Below, piece after piece: positions 53,680 through 64,000 of a DNA stretch of 64,000 bases. This DNA is from Tuctoria greenei (taxonomy: Eukaryota; Streptophyta; Magnoliopsida; Poales; Poaceae), in NCBI GenBank assembly GCA_036927565.1, contig JAYESD010000007.1:1943644-2007643 (forward strand), in the 5' to 3' direction. The translations under genes and the position numbers were made by a program. The notes under the pieces were generated by a model. The model was not told where the DNA came from and did not search any database. It was given only the letters and a program-made list of their open reading frames with translations. Positions within the stretch are counted from its first letter, which is position 1. Every line of letters starts with the position of its first letter.

Positions 53680-54543
53680 TGATGAGTAGGTTTAGGCCCG
53701 ATCTTCCGAAAGGTATGTCGATTGGGGTGGAGAACTCGACGTTGATGATCCGCGGCACTCGAGCGGTTCGAGTACCCCTGCAATCACTACACCACGGCTC
53801 CGTTGGTTATCAACCGTGCTGCACACGCTTGACCTCGCCAAGAAGGCTAATCCCTGCAAGTGCAATCGAGAACACGAGCAAGAACGTAGAAGACACGATC
53901 GGAAATCGCGAAATTGGGGTCTCACAAACCGAAGAACGGCGATTTTATTGATCTAAGCAAAACCCACCGAATATGACCGGCGGCTGCAGTATTTATAGGC
54001 TAGGGTTCGACCAAAACACGATTAGACGCGTCCCTAATGGACTCTTACGGGATACAAGGCCCAAAGGCCCGATTCGGTGGCGCAGCACCGGACAGAAATA
54101 TGGACTCGACTTGTTTCGACGATTCCCAATGACTCCGGAGGAATTTTGAGGTGGGACCAGAACCATTGGAAATTTTATCTTCTCCTCTTTCCGTGCATAT
54201 GTAGAACGTCGAAAACGGAGTCCGTATGCCTCCTGGGCGTCTGTTTTAAGGTGGACTGCTCCTGGACTCCGAGTTGAACTCGAGTCCGAGTTGTAAACTG
54301 TTTCCATCTACTTGTGGACGTCCCAGGTGGTTCTCCACGCTCCCAAGGCCTCCTTCCTTCACTTGTTGATCTTTTCCATTATTCCTAATAACAATTAAAT
54401 CATCACATAGCAATCTATTTTCAAACTCACATGCAAAAGAAGTTAAGAACGAATTCACCTGCTGATTTAATAACCGTGCCCGTGCTCTTGTGATTGGTCC
54501 TTGCAGTTCAATGTGCGTCTCTGCTGTTGTGATGTCCTCATCA
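53680..54543 (-). repeat. 5' LTR of the CRM element
   Basis: The right copy of the 864-bp LTR, with TATA box TATAAATAC at 53989-53997 (minus). It also contains the duplicate of the polyprotein C-terminal codons, untranslated here. Confidence 0.96.
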
Positions 54544-56106
54544 ACTCCTGAGAAAGAAACTGCTAGGACAAAAGGGAAAAGAAGAAGAGAAGACGACAGG
54601 GAGTGGTCATCACGACTACTCCCGACATCCTTACAACTACAACCGTCTAAATTCAAACAATCACTATCTTTCCATCCCTATGGGAAAACCTCCACAATTT
54701 GACGGAAGCGACTATACCATATGGAAGTACAACATGAAGATGCATTTAATATCCCTAAATCCTAGTCTGTGGCACATTTTTTGCACTGGCATAGATATCC
54801 CGGACACGGATGAAGAACTCACCCCAGAACAAGAACAAGAGATTCACAGAAATGCACAAGTCGTCGCCGTGATCACATCATCACTAAGCAAAGAGGAATT
54901 CACCAAGTTCGATGGCTTAGAAAGTGCAAAGGAAATCTGGGATACACTCAAGAGAGCTCACGAAGGAAATAGGTCGGTTCGTGAAGCTAAAGTTGAGATG
55001 CTTGAAGGAGAGTTGGGGAGATTTGCTATTGAAGAAGGCAAAACACCTCAAGACATGTACAACCGGATGAAGGCACTCATCAACAAAATTCGTGCCTATG
55101 GAAGTAAGAAAAGGACGGATCACGAGGTGGTCAAGAGAATGATTAGAGCCTTCATGCCAAGAAATATCACACTTTGCTCAATGGTTAGAGAAAGCCCCAG
55201 GTTTCACAAAATGACTCCCGATGAGTTGTTGGGGAAGATCATAAATCATGAAATGATGGAGAAAGAGGCACAATACATCAAAGACTTGGCCGAACTCACT
55301 TCCTCCAAAAAGAAAGAGGTTGCTCTCAAAGCAACATGCTGACCCAAACTCAAAGAAACTCGTAAAGCTCAAGACGATGGGCATACAAGCGACGAGAGCA
55401 CTGATCTTGATGATGAAGAAATGGTACTCTTTATCAAGAAGTTCAAGCGAATGATGAAAAGAAGACACGGCAATAACTCAAATGAAGGCAAAAGCAAGGA
55501 TAAAGGAAAATCCAAGGCTCGACGCACTTGCTACAACTGCGGAGAGTATGGTCACTTCATGATGGATTGCCCTTATGAAGAAAACAAAAGGAAGAAGGAA
55601 ACAAGACCTCAAGAAAATAAGAATTCAGAAAGAGAGGACAAGCCCATCATGTTCACATTGGCAAGGAGTGGGACTCAAACGACGAGTCCTCCTCCGATGA
55701 AGAAGAAGAGATGGCCACTATCGCAATCAAGAAACCTACTATGAAGGCCACACTCTTCCCAAACGTGGAAGGATGGGATGTGAACAACCACACTTGCCTT
55801 ATGGCTAAGGAAGGCAAGAAAAAGGTACGACTCAATCCTCCTACGCTGAATTCCTCTATTGATGACTTTGATAGCTCTAGTGATAATGAAGAAATGTTTA
55901 GAGGACTAAGTAAAATTGCTCTAAAGAAAATGGAAATGTTGTCGAACAAAATCTTTGAAAAAGAGGAACTTCTTAACCGATAAGAAGATATGCTCATCCG
56001 TGAAAGGAAGAGATATCAAGAAGTTGAAAAGCTTCTTGAGCTTGAAAGAGAGAAGAACGAGTCACTTGAGGTTGAGCTAGCCTTGAGTAAGGAAACTTAC
56101 TCAAAG
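54544..56106 (+). pseudogene. SIRE-2 gag, main piece (stops and a frameshift)
   Basis: It begins with the target duplication ACTCC; removing the CRM element and one ACTCC rejoins RQLKALL with RKKL in one frame. Gag core: NNHYLSIPMGKPPQFDGSDYT to about 55340, where a TGA (55340) interrupts. The zinc knuckle CYNCGEYGHFMMDC is at about 55532-55573. A frameshift lies near 55650 (text continues as MATIAIKKPTMKATLFP). TAA at 55981, then a coiled coil (EKLLELEREKNESLEVEL) to 56106, where the Tekay LTR begins. Not functional. Confidence 0.92.
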
Positions 56107-59023
56107 TGTGACGCCCGGTTCCGAAAACTGAACCAAGCTAACGCATATGTGTGCCCAGGATGTTCAACACACATACACGAGTGCAATCACAAAAGAGTAT
56201 ACAGAAAATTACCACAGAACAAGATTAATTATCAAATTTTATTACACAAACCATATTATCCTCGAATACAAACTCTAATGAATATTAATGACAAGTTCAA
56301 CTAATGCAGCGAAAATAAACTAATTAAGCAACTAAGCAAACTAAGCAAAAGGGATAGCGCAGTTCCATGCAACACCACAGGCAAAGTTGACGGTAGACAT
56401 GACCTAGAACTCCGCATTATCGCCATTAAACTCACAATCCTGACCTGCAACTGTTGGGGGAGATTGCAAGAGTGAGTACGTGTCGTACTCAGCAAGTGTG
56501 GAAAGTATGACATGTGGCTGATTCAAATGATGACAATAATAATGGCTAAGTGCTGAAAAGTACAGTAAAACATTTGGAAAGCAATGAATCATATTTATGT
56601 GAAATAAACTCATCATAAACCATGTAACCATCATGATACCAGTCCATAAATCACCATTACCAATAACCATAATCAATGTCATAAACCATAATTCCATCTC
56701 ATAACCACAACCATAATCATAATATGAACCATAACCATTACCAAACCATAACCATCCCAAATCCCAATTTCCCTCTAATCATGTAGGTCATCCAGGCGCT
56801 CATAACCGGGAGCACGGCTATCATGATAGTTTTAATAGACTCTGCAGAGTTTGTACCGCTTTACCCACGTGTTTGTGATTTCATCACCCGTCGGTGACTA
56901 AAGAACCTCCCTTATGTCAATTACACTTCCTTTGGTGTATGGCCAAGAGATCACAAAATAGCCTTTACAAAGGGATTACTAGTCTATTCAGACCCCACTG
57001 AGGTTTCATCGGTGGCGATGTCTCCCACTGAGCACATCTTCAACCAAGGGCCCCCTCTTGAGCCATTCGGATCCCAGGGTAGTCCCACCAATCATCAAAA
57101 AACCCAATCCGACTACCCCTTCCCTGAGCATCCACAATGGTCTAAACAGCACTAGCAAAGCCCTAATTAATCATCTACGCCGCACTCATACTTGGCCTCA
57201 TGGTGGCACTGTAGTCCTGGCCTATTCTCGCATGAACTGGTCCTTAGATCTAAAGCAAGCAAACCACTATAACATCTAACCCATCCACATACTAGGCTTG
57301 CTTAGATCACCCATCGTATTGACCAGTTCACATTAACCAGAATATCATTGATGCATAATTAAATGTGTAGTGTTGTTTGTCATCCCAATTAATTAAGCGA
57401 AGCAAAAAGGTAAAAAGCTCTTCCCGACTCTCTACCATATATCCCAGGTGACAAGGGTGGTTAAACAAATATAGTAAACTTCCTACCATAGGATTCCCAT
57501 CAAATTGATACAAGCATGCAGTTTGCAAACAAAACATTTATATTAAAAACATGATCAATATGCTTCAAGGACACTTGCCTTGCTCCGGCGGATAGGGTTG
57601 CTCAAGCGCTTCGAAGTCTTGATTCTGAAAATCCTCGTACACGACCTCTTGAGCACTTCCCTCTACTCGTGATCACACATACAAGAATATACATACAAAT
57701 CAACATGATGCACACTCATTATTCAACATGCGATGATATGCATGCATGCAAAGTTTAATAATTGATTAACTACAGTTGTTTTATTAATTAGATGCAACTA
57801 GTTCATACGTGTTCATACGAGTTTACGTGGGTTTTAGAGTGGATTAATGCTGCTGAAAATAAAAAAGCGATGCAACAAAAATCAATTCACGTCTATTAGA
57901 TTCAATATGGTCGCTAAAATTTGCATCGGGAACGAATCCTACCGTAGATGTGACGGCTTGACGATCGCGGAACGAAGGCAACGCGTAGACGAAGTGGATG
58001 GCGCAGCAGTCCTTCGGCGGCACGACGATGGCGACAACGACGACGATCTCCGGTGGACGACAGCACCCTCCTCTTTTTTTTTCCTCTCTTTTTCTTCCTC
58101 TTCTTCCTCTTTTTCTCTCCTATTTCTCCTCTGGCGGCGCAGCCCCTCCTCTGTTCTCTTTTTCCTGCTGCTGGCGGTGGGGCCTTTTTTTTCTCGTGGA
58201 GGCGGCAGCGTTTTCTGGGATCGGGAAAACCTACGGAGGCTACGGGCGTTTTTATAGGCGGCGGGACACGCGGTATCGGCCAGAGGCCGAGTCGGTCACG
58301 ATGCGAGCGCGGCAGGCGCGTCGGGCGGGGCTGCGGGGCCCAGGTGAGCGGGGCCAGCGCGGGCGGGAGCGTGGGCGAGCGTGCACGCTACGCGCGCGTT
58401 GCGGGGCGCGTACCGCGCGGGAGCCGCAGGGTGGGTCCCAGCATGGCGCGTCGCGCGGGTTGGGCGAGGCAGCGGGGCAGGCGCGCTCGGGCACTAGCGG
58501 GAGCGGTGCCCAGCGGCGGGGTCGGTCGGCCGCTGCGCTGCGGGAGGGCTGCGGGGCGTGGGGCCCAGGACGCGGGGTCGGGCGGGTGCGCGGGAGCGGG
58601 GCGGCTCGGCCGCTGGGCCGCGGCCTGGCCGGCGGCTGCTTCGTTTTTTTTTCTTCTTTTTTTTTCTTTTTTTTTTCTTTTCTTTTTGTGATACTTTTCT
58701 CTTTTTTTCCATTATATTATTTATTTATTTATATTTTTTTGATATTATTCTTTTTTATTATTTTATATTTTATTTTTTATATTTTTTTATATATGATTAT
58801 TATATATATTATTTATATACATATATTTATATATATTTTTATTATTATTTTTATACTTATTCCCTATTACAAGTTTTAGGCTATAATTATTATTTTCTTT
58901 TTCATCTTTTTGCTACACCATATATGTATGTTTTATCCTTTTATTATCTTCTTTTTTTATCCTACTAATGTTTAATGCATGATCATGTATGCAATGCATG
59001 ATGCGAAAATTTAGGGTGTTACA
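56107..59023 (-). repeat. 3' LTR of the Tekay element (2917 bp)
   Basis: On the minus strand it starts TGTAACACCC and ends GGGCGTCACA. It contains sharply different blocks in plus coordinates: ordinary sequence to 57830, a GC-rich block (58240-58640), then a T-rich and TA-rich block (58640-58980). Several long open frames in the GC-rich block occur on both strands and are composition artefacts. Confidence 0.9.
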
Positions 59024-62000
59024 AACCTACCCCCCTTAAAGTGAATCTCACCCTCGAGATTCGACAGCGTGGAGAAAAGATGCGGGAATTCTGCCTTCAT
59101 GTCTTCTTCACGTTTCCATGTAGCTTCGGTTTTTGTATGGTGTTTCCATTGCACTTTGCACCAACGGATCCTCTTATTCCTTGTGACCCTTTCCTTCATG
59201 TCCAAAATTTTGATAGGTTGCTCAACATAGGACAAATCCTCTTGAAGTTCTAACTCGTCCATCGACACTTGTTCTTCCGGTACCCTGAGACACTTCTTGA
59301 GTTGAGAGACGTGAAATACGTCGTGTACATCGGAGAGATACGTCGGCAGCTCAAGTCGATATGCCACTTCTCCTCGTTTGTCCAAAATCTTGAATGGTCC
59401 GATGTAACGTGGTGCCAGTTTTCCTTTGACGTTAAACCGTCGCTGACCTCTGATAGGTGACACTTTGAGGTATACAAAATCTCCAACTTAAAAAGTCAAA
59501 CTCCATCGCCTATTATCAGCATAACCTTTCTGTCGAGACTGGGCAGCCTTTAAGTTTTCCCGTATTATTTGGACTTGCCTTTCAACATCTTGTAACACGT
59601 CGGGACCAAACACTTGATTCTCTCCGGTTTCATTCCAAAACAAAGGAGTCCTACACTTCCTTCCGTACAATGCTTCGTAGGGTGACATTTTCAGACTTGC
59701 TTGGTAGCTATTGTTGTACGAGAATTCAGCATACGACAAACTTTTATCCCAACTTTTCCCATGCTTTAATGCACAAGCTCTTAACATGTCTTCTAAAATT
59801 TGGTTGGTCCTCTCGGTTTGTCCATCTGTTTGAGGGTGATACGCCGAACTAAAGTTCAACCTTGTTCCCATTGCTTCATGCAATTTCTGCCAAAATCTGG
59901 AGGTAAACTGAGAACCTCTATCCGAGACTATCTTCTTCGGTACTCTGTGTCGACACACAATATGCTCCATATACAATTCTGCTAGCTTCGCGGTGGTATA
60001 TGTGGTCTTGACAGGGATGAAGTGAGCTGATTTTGTCAACCGATCCACAATAACCCATATTGAATCATAGCCAGACTGAGTTCGCGGTAATCCAACTATA
60101 AAGTCCATACCAATCTCTTCCCACTTCCACTCCGGGATCTTCAATGGTTGTAACAATCCGGCTGGCCTTTGATATTCAGCTTTAACTCGTCGGCACACAT
60201 CACAAAGTGCAACATATTCGGCTATGTCCTTTTTCATGCTGGCCCACCAGTAGCATGTCTTTAAGTCCTTGTACATCTTCGTACAGCCGGGATGAATTGA
60301 GTAAGGTGAGTCATGTGCCTCCTTCAATATTGTTTCCCGAATATGCCTGACATTAGGTACCACAATCCTCTTTCCAAGCCATAAGGTACCCTGTTCGTCC
60401 TCATCAAATCTGAATTCTCTTCCTTCTTGGGTCCTTTCCTTGATTTCTTGTATTTCCTTGTCCTTTGTCTGTCCTTCCCGTATTTCCTGCTCTAATGTTG
60501 GGTTGACTTCCATCGTTCCAATCTCATTTATGAATCCAAGGTTCAACCTTTCAAACTCCTTGCATAACTCGGATGGAAACTCTCAAACCGTGAGTTGATG
60601 ACTTACTCCTTTTCTACTCAAAGCATCGGCCACTACATTGGCTTTTCCCGGATGATAGTTGATCCCCAAATCATAATCTTTGATGAGCTCCAACCATCTT
60701 TGTTGCCTCAAATTCAGATCCGTTTGTGTGAAAATATACTTAAGACTCTTGTGATCCGTATAAATTTCACACCTATGTCCAAGAATATAGTGTCTCCAAA
60801 TCTTCAATGCATGTACCACAGCTGCAAGTTCTAGATCATGTGTAGGATAATTCTGCTCATGTTTCTTCAATTGTCTCGACGCATAGGCGACCACTTGACC
60901 TTCTTGCATAAGCATGCATCCGAGTCCTTGTCTTGATGCATCACAATATATATCAAAACTCTTGCTCACGTCCGGTAATACTAACACCGGCGCGGTTGTC
61001 AAACTTTTCTTTAACTCCTCAAAACTGTTTTGACAAGCTTGAGTCCATCGAAAAGCCTTTCCCTTCATTAGCAATTCTGTCATTGGCTTGGCTATCTTAG
61101 AAAAATCCTTGATAAACCGACGGTAATATCCAGCCATCCCAAGAAAACTCCTTATTTCCTTGACATTTTGTGGCGGCTCCCACTTCAACACGTCTCTCAC
61201 TTTTCCAGGGTCAACCGATACTCCTCCTCCTGAGATTATATGACCCAAAAATGGCACCTCTTTCAACCAAAACTGGCACTTGCTGAACTTGGCATACAAT
61301 TGATGTTCCCTCAATTTCTGCAGCGTAAGCCTCAAGTGTTCCTCATGTTCCTTCTCATCCTTTGAGTAGATCATAATATCATCAATAAACACCACAACAA
61401 ATATATCCAAGTACTCCATGAAGACCCTATTCATGAGGTACATAAAGTAGGCAGGCGCATTTGTCAATCCAAATGACATCACGGTGTACTCATAAGATCC
61501 ATATCGTGTTCTAAAAGCTGTTTTGGGTATGTCCGATGGTCTAATCTTCATTTAAAAGTAACCTGACCTCAAATCAATCTTAGAGAAGACACAAGCACCC
61601 TTCATTTGATCAAACAAATCCTCTATACGGGGCAAGGGGGACTTGTTCTTGATGGTCACCTTGTTGAGAGCTCGGTAATCCACACACATCCTTTGCGTTC
61701 CATCCTTCTTGTCCACAAATAGAACGGGCGCTCCCCAAGGTGAAGAGCTTGGGCGAATAAAACCTTTCTCTAGTTGTTCTTGAATCTGCTTCTTGAGTTC
61801 TGCTAATTCCATAGGAGGCATCCTATACGGCCTCTTAGCTATAGGTGCAGTTCCAGGTATTAAATCAATAACAAACTCAATGTCCCGATCGGGTGGCATA
61901 CCTGGCAACTCGTCCGGAAAAACATCCAAAAATTCACACACCACCGGAATCTCCTCAATTGCGGCACCGTCCATATGATTCAATTCCAATTGCTTCGGTG

Positions 62001-63585
62001 CGGTTTGAGATGCTTCAAATTCTACGGCAATCCCTTCCTCATTGGTCAACTTCACCGTCTTCGTGGCACACTCAATAACTCCATTGTGCTTCCTCAACCA
62101 GTCCATACCAAGTATAATGTCCAATCCTTGAGAATTCAAAACAATGAGGTTGGCGGAGGAGTCTACCCCCCTTATTCTAAGGCTTACTTTTGGACATACT
62201 ATATTTGTCCTCATCTCGCCTCCAGGAGACTTAACCAATAGAGTAAACTTCATATGAGAGGTAGGCAAACTATACTTGGCAACATACTTCGATGCAATGA
62301 ATGAATGCGATGCTCCAGAATCAAATAACATAGTCGCGGGGTTGGAGTTGGCGAGAAACATACCAATGACCACGTCATCAGCTTGTTGAGCATCCTCCAT
62401 AGAGACATGGTTCACATTGCCACGAGCAAAATTCTGCTGTCCCCGGCTTCCTTGTTGCTGTCCTCCTTTAGGTCTTGGGTTTTGCCTCGGTGCATTGGTT
62501 CCTTGATCAAGGCCTGACTTAGGACATTGGTGCGCAAAGTGTCCAGCTTCTCCACAGGTATAGCACTTCTTAACTCCACCAGAATTATTGGGGCGAGCTT
62601 GGTTTTGAACATTTGCACAAGGGAAATTAGCACGAGGTGCATAAGACATTGGAGACCTAGGTGCTTGCATAACAGGGCGTTGCTGCACAAACTGAGCTGG
62701 GCGCAGTGCATAATCGGGGCGCTGTACAGGAGCAGAGGAGCTGTAGTAAGGCACATTAGGAGGCGCAAGGCGAGGGCGCACATTACTTCCTTGTTGATGT
62801 CCTTGATATGGCACCTTCCTCTTGTTGTCTTGCTCCATCTCGCGGACCTTGTTCTCCACAACAATTGCTTTGTCCACAAGCTTCTGGAAGTTGGCATAGT
62901 CACAATTGAGCAATTGCACTTGGATCTCATTGTTGAGGCCTCTCATGAACAAATATTGCTTCCGGCTGTCTCGGCTCACATCTTCGGGCGCGTATCTTGA
63001 GAGTTGAGTGAACTTATTGAGATATTCACTCACACTTGATTTTCCTTGCCTCAAGTTCTCAAATTCTTGTCTCTTCTAGATCATAACACCTTCCGGCACA
63101 TAATGAGAACGAAAGTTCTCCTTGAATTCTGCCCAAGTGATCCTCTCTTGATTCTCATGAGCATTGCAATAAGCATCCCACCAATCTGCAGCTGCTCCAA
63201 CGAGTTGATGAGAAGCAAATAGGACCTTCTCTCGGTCACTGCATTGGACAATAGCAAGTTTCTTCTCCACGGACATGAGCCAATCATCAGCATCCATAGG
63301 GTCAGCAGCTTGAGCAAAGATTGGCGGCCTAGTCCTCATAAACTCTCCCAAACGGTTATGAGGAGGTGGGGGTGGTGGTGGAGGCATGTGGGGCTGATTG
63401 TTGTTATTGCCAGCCTGCAGCTATCCCATAGTCTGTATCATGGTCTGCATGAGCTGGTTTTGCATGGCCAATAGCTGCTCGATGTTGATAGCTCCCTGAG
63501 TAGATCCTTGTATGATGTTGTTCTGAGGCGCTCCATGGTTGTCCTCCTCATCATTGACATCCCTCTGATTGTGAGTCCTCACCAT
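59011..63585 (-). pseudogene. Tekay gag-pol polyprotein with chromodomain, five in-frame stops
   Basis: One frame of 1525 codons from the ATG at 63585 (MVRTHNQRDVNDEED). Gag core FAQAADPMDADDWLMSVEK; zinc knuckle CYTCGEAGHFAHQC at about 62560; protease LFDSGASHSFI (about 62320); RT VDYRALNKVTIK and FIDDIMIYS (about 61390); RNase H YCDASRQGLG; integrase H2C2, MDFIVGLP, VSDRGSQF and TDGQTERTNQ. The C-terminal chromodomain is ILDMKERVTRNKRI...TEATWKREE (about 59220-59090). The stop at 59011 lies inside the 3' LTR. In-frame stops: TAG 63421, TAG 63076, TAA 61552, TGA 60583, TAA 59488. No frameshift. The chromodomain would guide insertion to marked chromatin. Non-functional in this copy. Confidence 0.93.
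59024..59040 (-). other. Polypurine tract of the Tekay element
   Basis: On the minus strand TTTAAGGGGGGTAGGTT lies directly before the 3' LTR (TGTAACACC). These bases also encode the last residues of the polyprotein. Confidence 0.85.
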
Positions 63586-63729
63586 CTGAAGGAGAGCAAT
63601 AGGTAAGAATTAAGAAACGTCCCCAACTATATGCATCAAGGGATATGAAGCTAACCAACTAGCTATACTAGCCTAGGTGGACATGGCAATGCTAAAACAT
63701 CCCAAAATCCTCTATTAAGCACACAAGCA

Positions 63730-63795
<66 letters not shown>

Positions 63796-63885
63796 AACAG
63801 CACACTAAGCAAAAACACATCGATTCCTGAGTGCTCCTATGTGCTCTAGAGTGTCCATTCTATCTAGGCTGCATCCGACGGTCAA
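63586..63885 (-). other. 5' leader of the Tekay element
   Basis: About 300 non-coding bases between the PBS and the gag ATG. They contain a TA microsatellite at 63734-63793. Confidence 0.8.
63734..63793. repeat. (AT)n microsatellite in the Tekay leader
   Basis: About thirty uninterrupted AT units. Confidence 0.97.
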
Positions 63886-63903
63886 CCTGTGGCTCTGATA
63901 CCA
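63886..63903 (-). other. Primer binding site of the Tekay element
   Basis: On the minus strand TGGTATCAGAGCCACAGG follows the 5' LTR by three bases; it fits initiator-Met tRNA. Confidence 0.93.
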
Positions 63904-63906
63904 ATC

Positions 63907-64000
63907 TGTGATGCCTGGTTCCGAAAACTGAACCAAGCCAACGCATATGTGTGCCCAGGATGTTCAACACACATACACGAGTGCAATCACAAAAGAGTAT
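63907..64000 (-). repeat. 5' LTR of the Tekay element (first 94 bases in plus direction)
   Basis: It begins TGTGATGCCTGG, homologous to TGTGACGCCCGG at 56107. Cut by the window edge. Confidence 0.95.

Larger units (their letters stand above)
47025..54543 (-). mobile_element. CRM-clade (centromeric-type) Gypsy chromovirus, complete and young
   Basis: Both LTRs are 864 bp (47025-47888 and 53680-54543) with 7-bp terminal inverted repeats TGATGAG/CTCATCA. The target duplication ACTCC is present at both ends. On the minus strand the LTR starts TGATGAGGACATC, the known CRM-type LTR beginning. PBS, leader, gag-pol and polypurine tract are all present. I count about six differences between the LTRs (0.7%), so insertion was recent, roughly 0.3 million years at 1.3e-8 (inference). 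It lies in the SIRE-2 gag. Confidence 0.92.
45402..56106 (+). mobile_element. Second SIRE-type Copia element (SIRE-2), interrupted by CRM and Tekay elements
   Basis: Complete 5' LTR, PBS and gag. The gag is split by the CRM insertion (47025-54543) and ends where a Tekay element begins at 56107. Its pol and 3' LTR must lie right of the window. The LTR and gag are related to SIRE-1 but clearly diverged. Confidence 0.92.
56107..64000 (-). mobile_element. Tekay/Del-type Gypsy chromovirus, right LTR cut by window
   Basis: On the minus strand: 5' LTR (from 63907, truncated by the window), PBS, leader with TA microsatellite, gag-pol with chromodomain, polypurine tract and a long 3' LTR (56107-59023). 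The 94 visible bases of the 5' LTR differ from the 3' LTR at about three positions, all transitions. CAAAG before 56107 is the expected target duplication; its partner is outside. Confidence 0.93.

Noticed and set aside
57998..58968. Long open frames on both strands in the Tekay LTR
   Set aside because: They overlap in several frames in GC-rich and T-rich low-complexity sequence and show no domain.

Overview
The window looks like grass (Poaceae) nuclear heterochromatin. Nearly every base belongs to nested transposable elements, and the families (SIRE and other Copia, Tat/RIRE2-type Gypsy, CRM and Tekay chromoviruses, a large CACTA) are typical of Poaceae repeats. I found no intact host gene, rRNA, tRNA or CRISPR array. 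The exact species cannot be told from the sequence.

Layout. 1-9858: a young SIRE-type Copia element, plus strand, cut by the window edge, with gag, pol and an extra 366-residue ORF. 9860-18083: a decayed Tat-lineage Gypsy element on the minus strand; its 5' LTR is at 17232-18083. 18084-20031: a low-copy island with a broken gene for a small cysteine-rich secreted peptide (MEG/ESF1-like) and a broken piece of a BELL-type homeobox gene (POX domain). 20032-37497: a minus-strand Copia element split by a 15.7-kb CACTA transposon (20577-36304, 3-bp target duplication GGT). About 37500-44672: an old plus-strand Copia element. 44689-45401: part of a chromovirus-like LTR. 45402-56106: a second SIRE element whose gag is interrupted by a young CRM (centromere-type) element (47025-54543, TSD ACTCC) and by a Tekay/Del chromovirus (56107 to the right edge).

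The most interesting object is the CACTA element. Besides a TNP2/TNPD-type transposase (31895-34486) it carries, divergently, a gene combining a Ptta/En/Spm-type transposase-associated region with a Ulp1 (C48, SUMO protease) domain (21213-24890, minus), a multi-exon gene that reads as a UBC9-type SUMO-conjugating E2 (34732-35566, plus), and a small acidic-tailed protein gene (27835-28284). Three plus-strand genes share the same promoter-like module. A transposon encoding both a SUMO E2 and a SUMO protease is, as far as I know, not a described arrangement. In this copy all four genes carry disabling mutations, so intact relatives elsewhere are what to look for.

A second recurring signal is a palindrome, core CGGACTAGTCCG, arrayed in LTRs and 3' untranslated regions of both SIRE elements and in the unrelated LTR fragment at 44689-45401.
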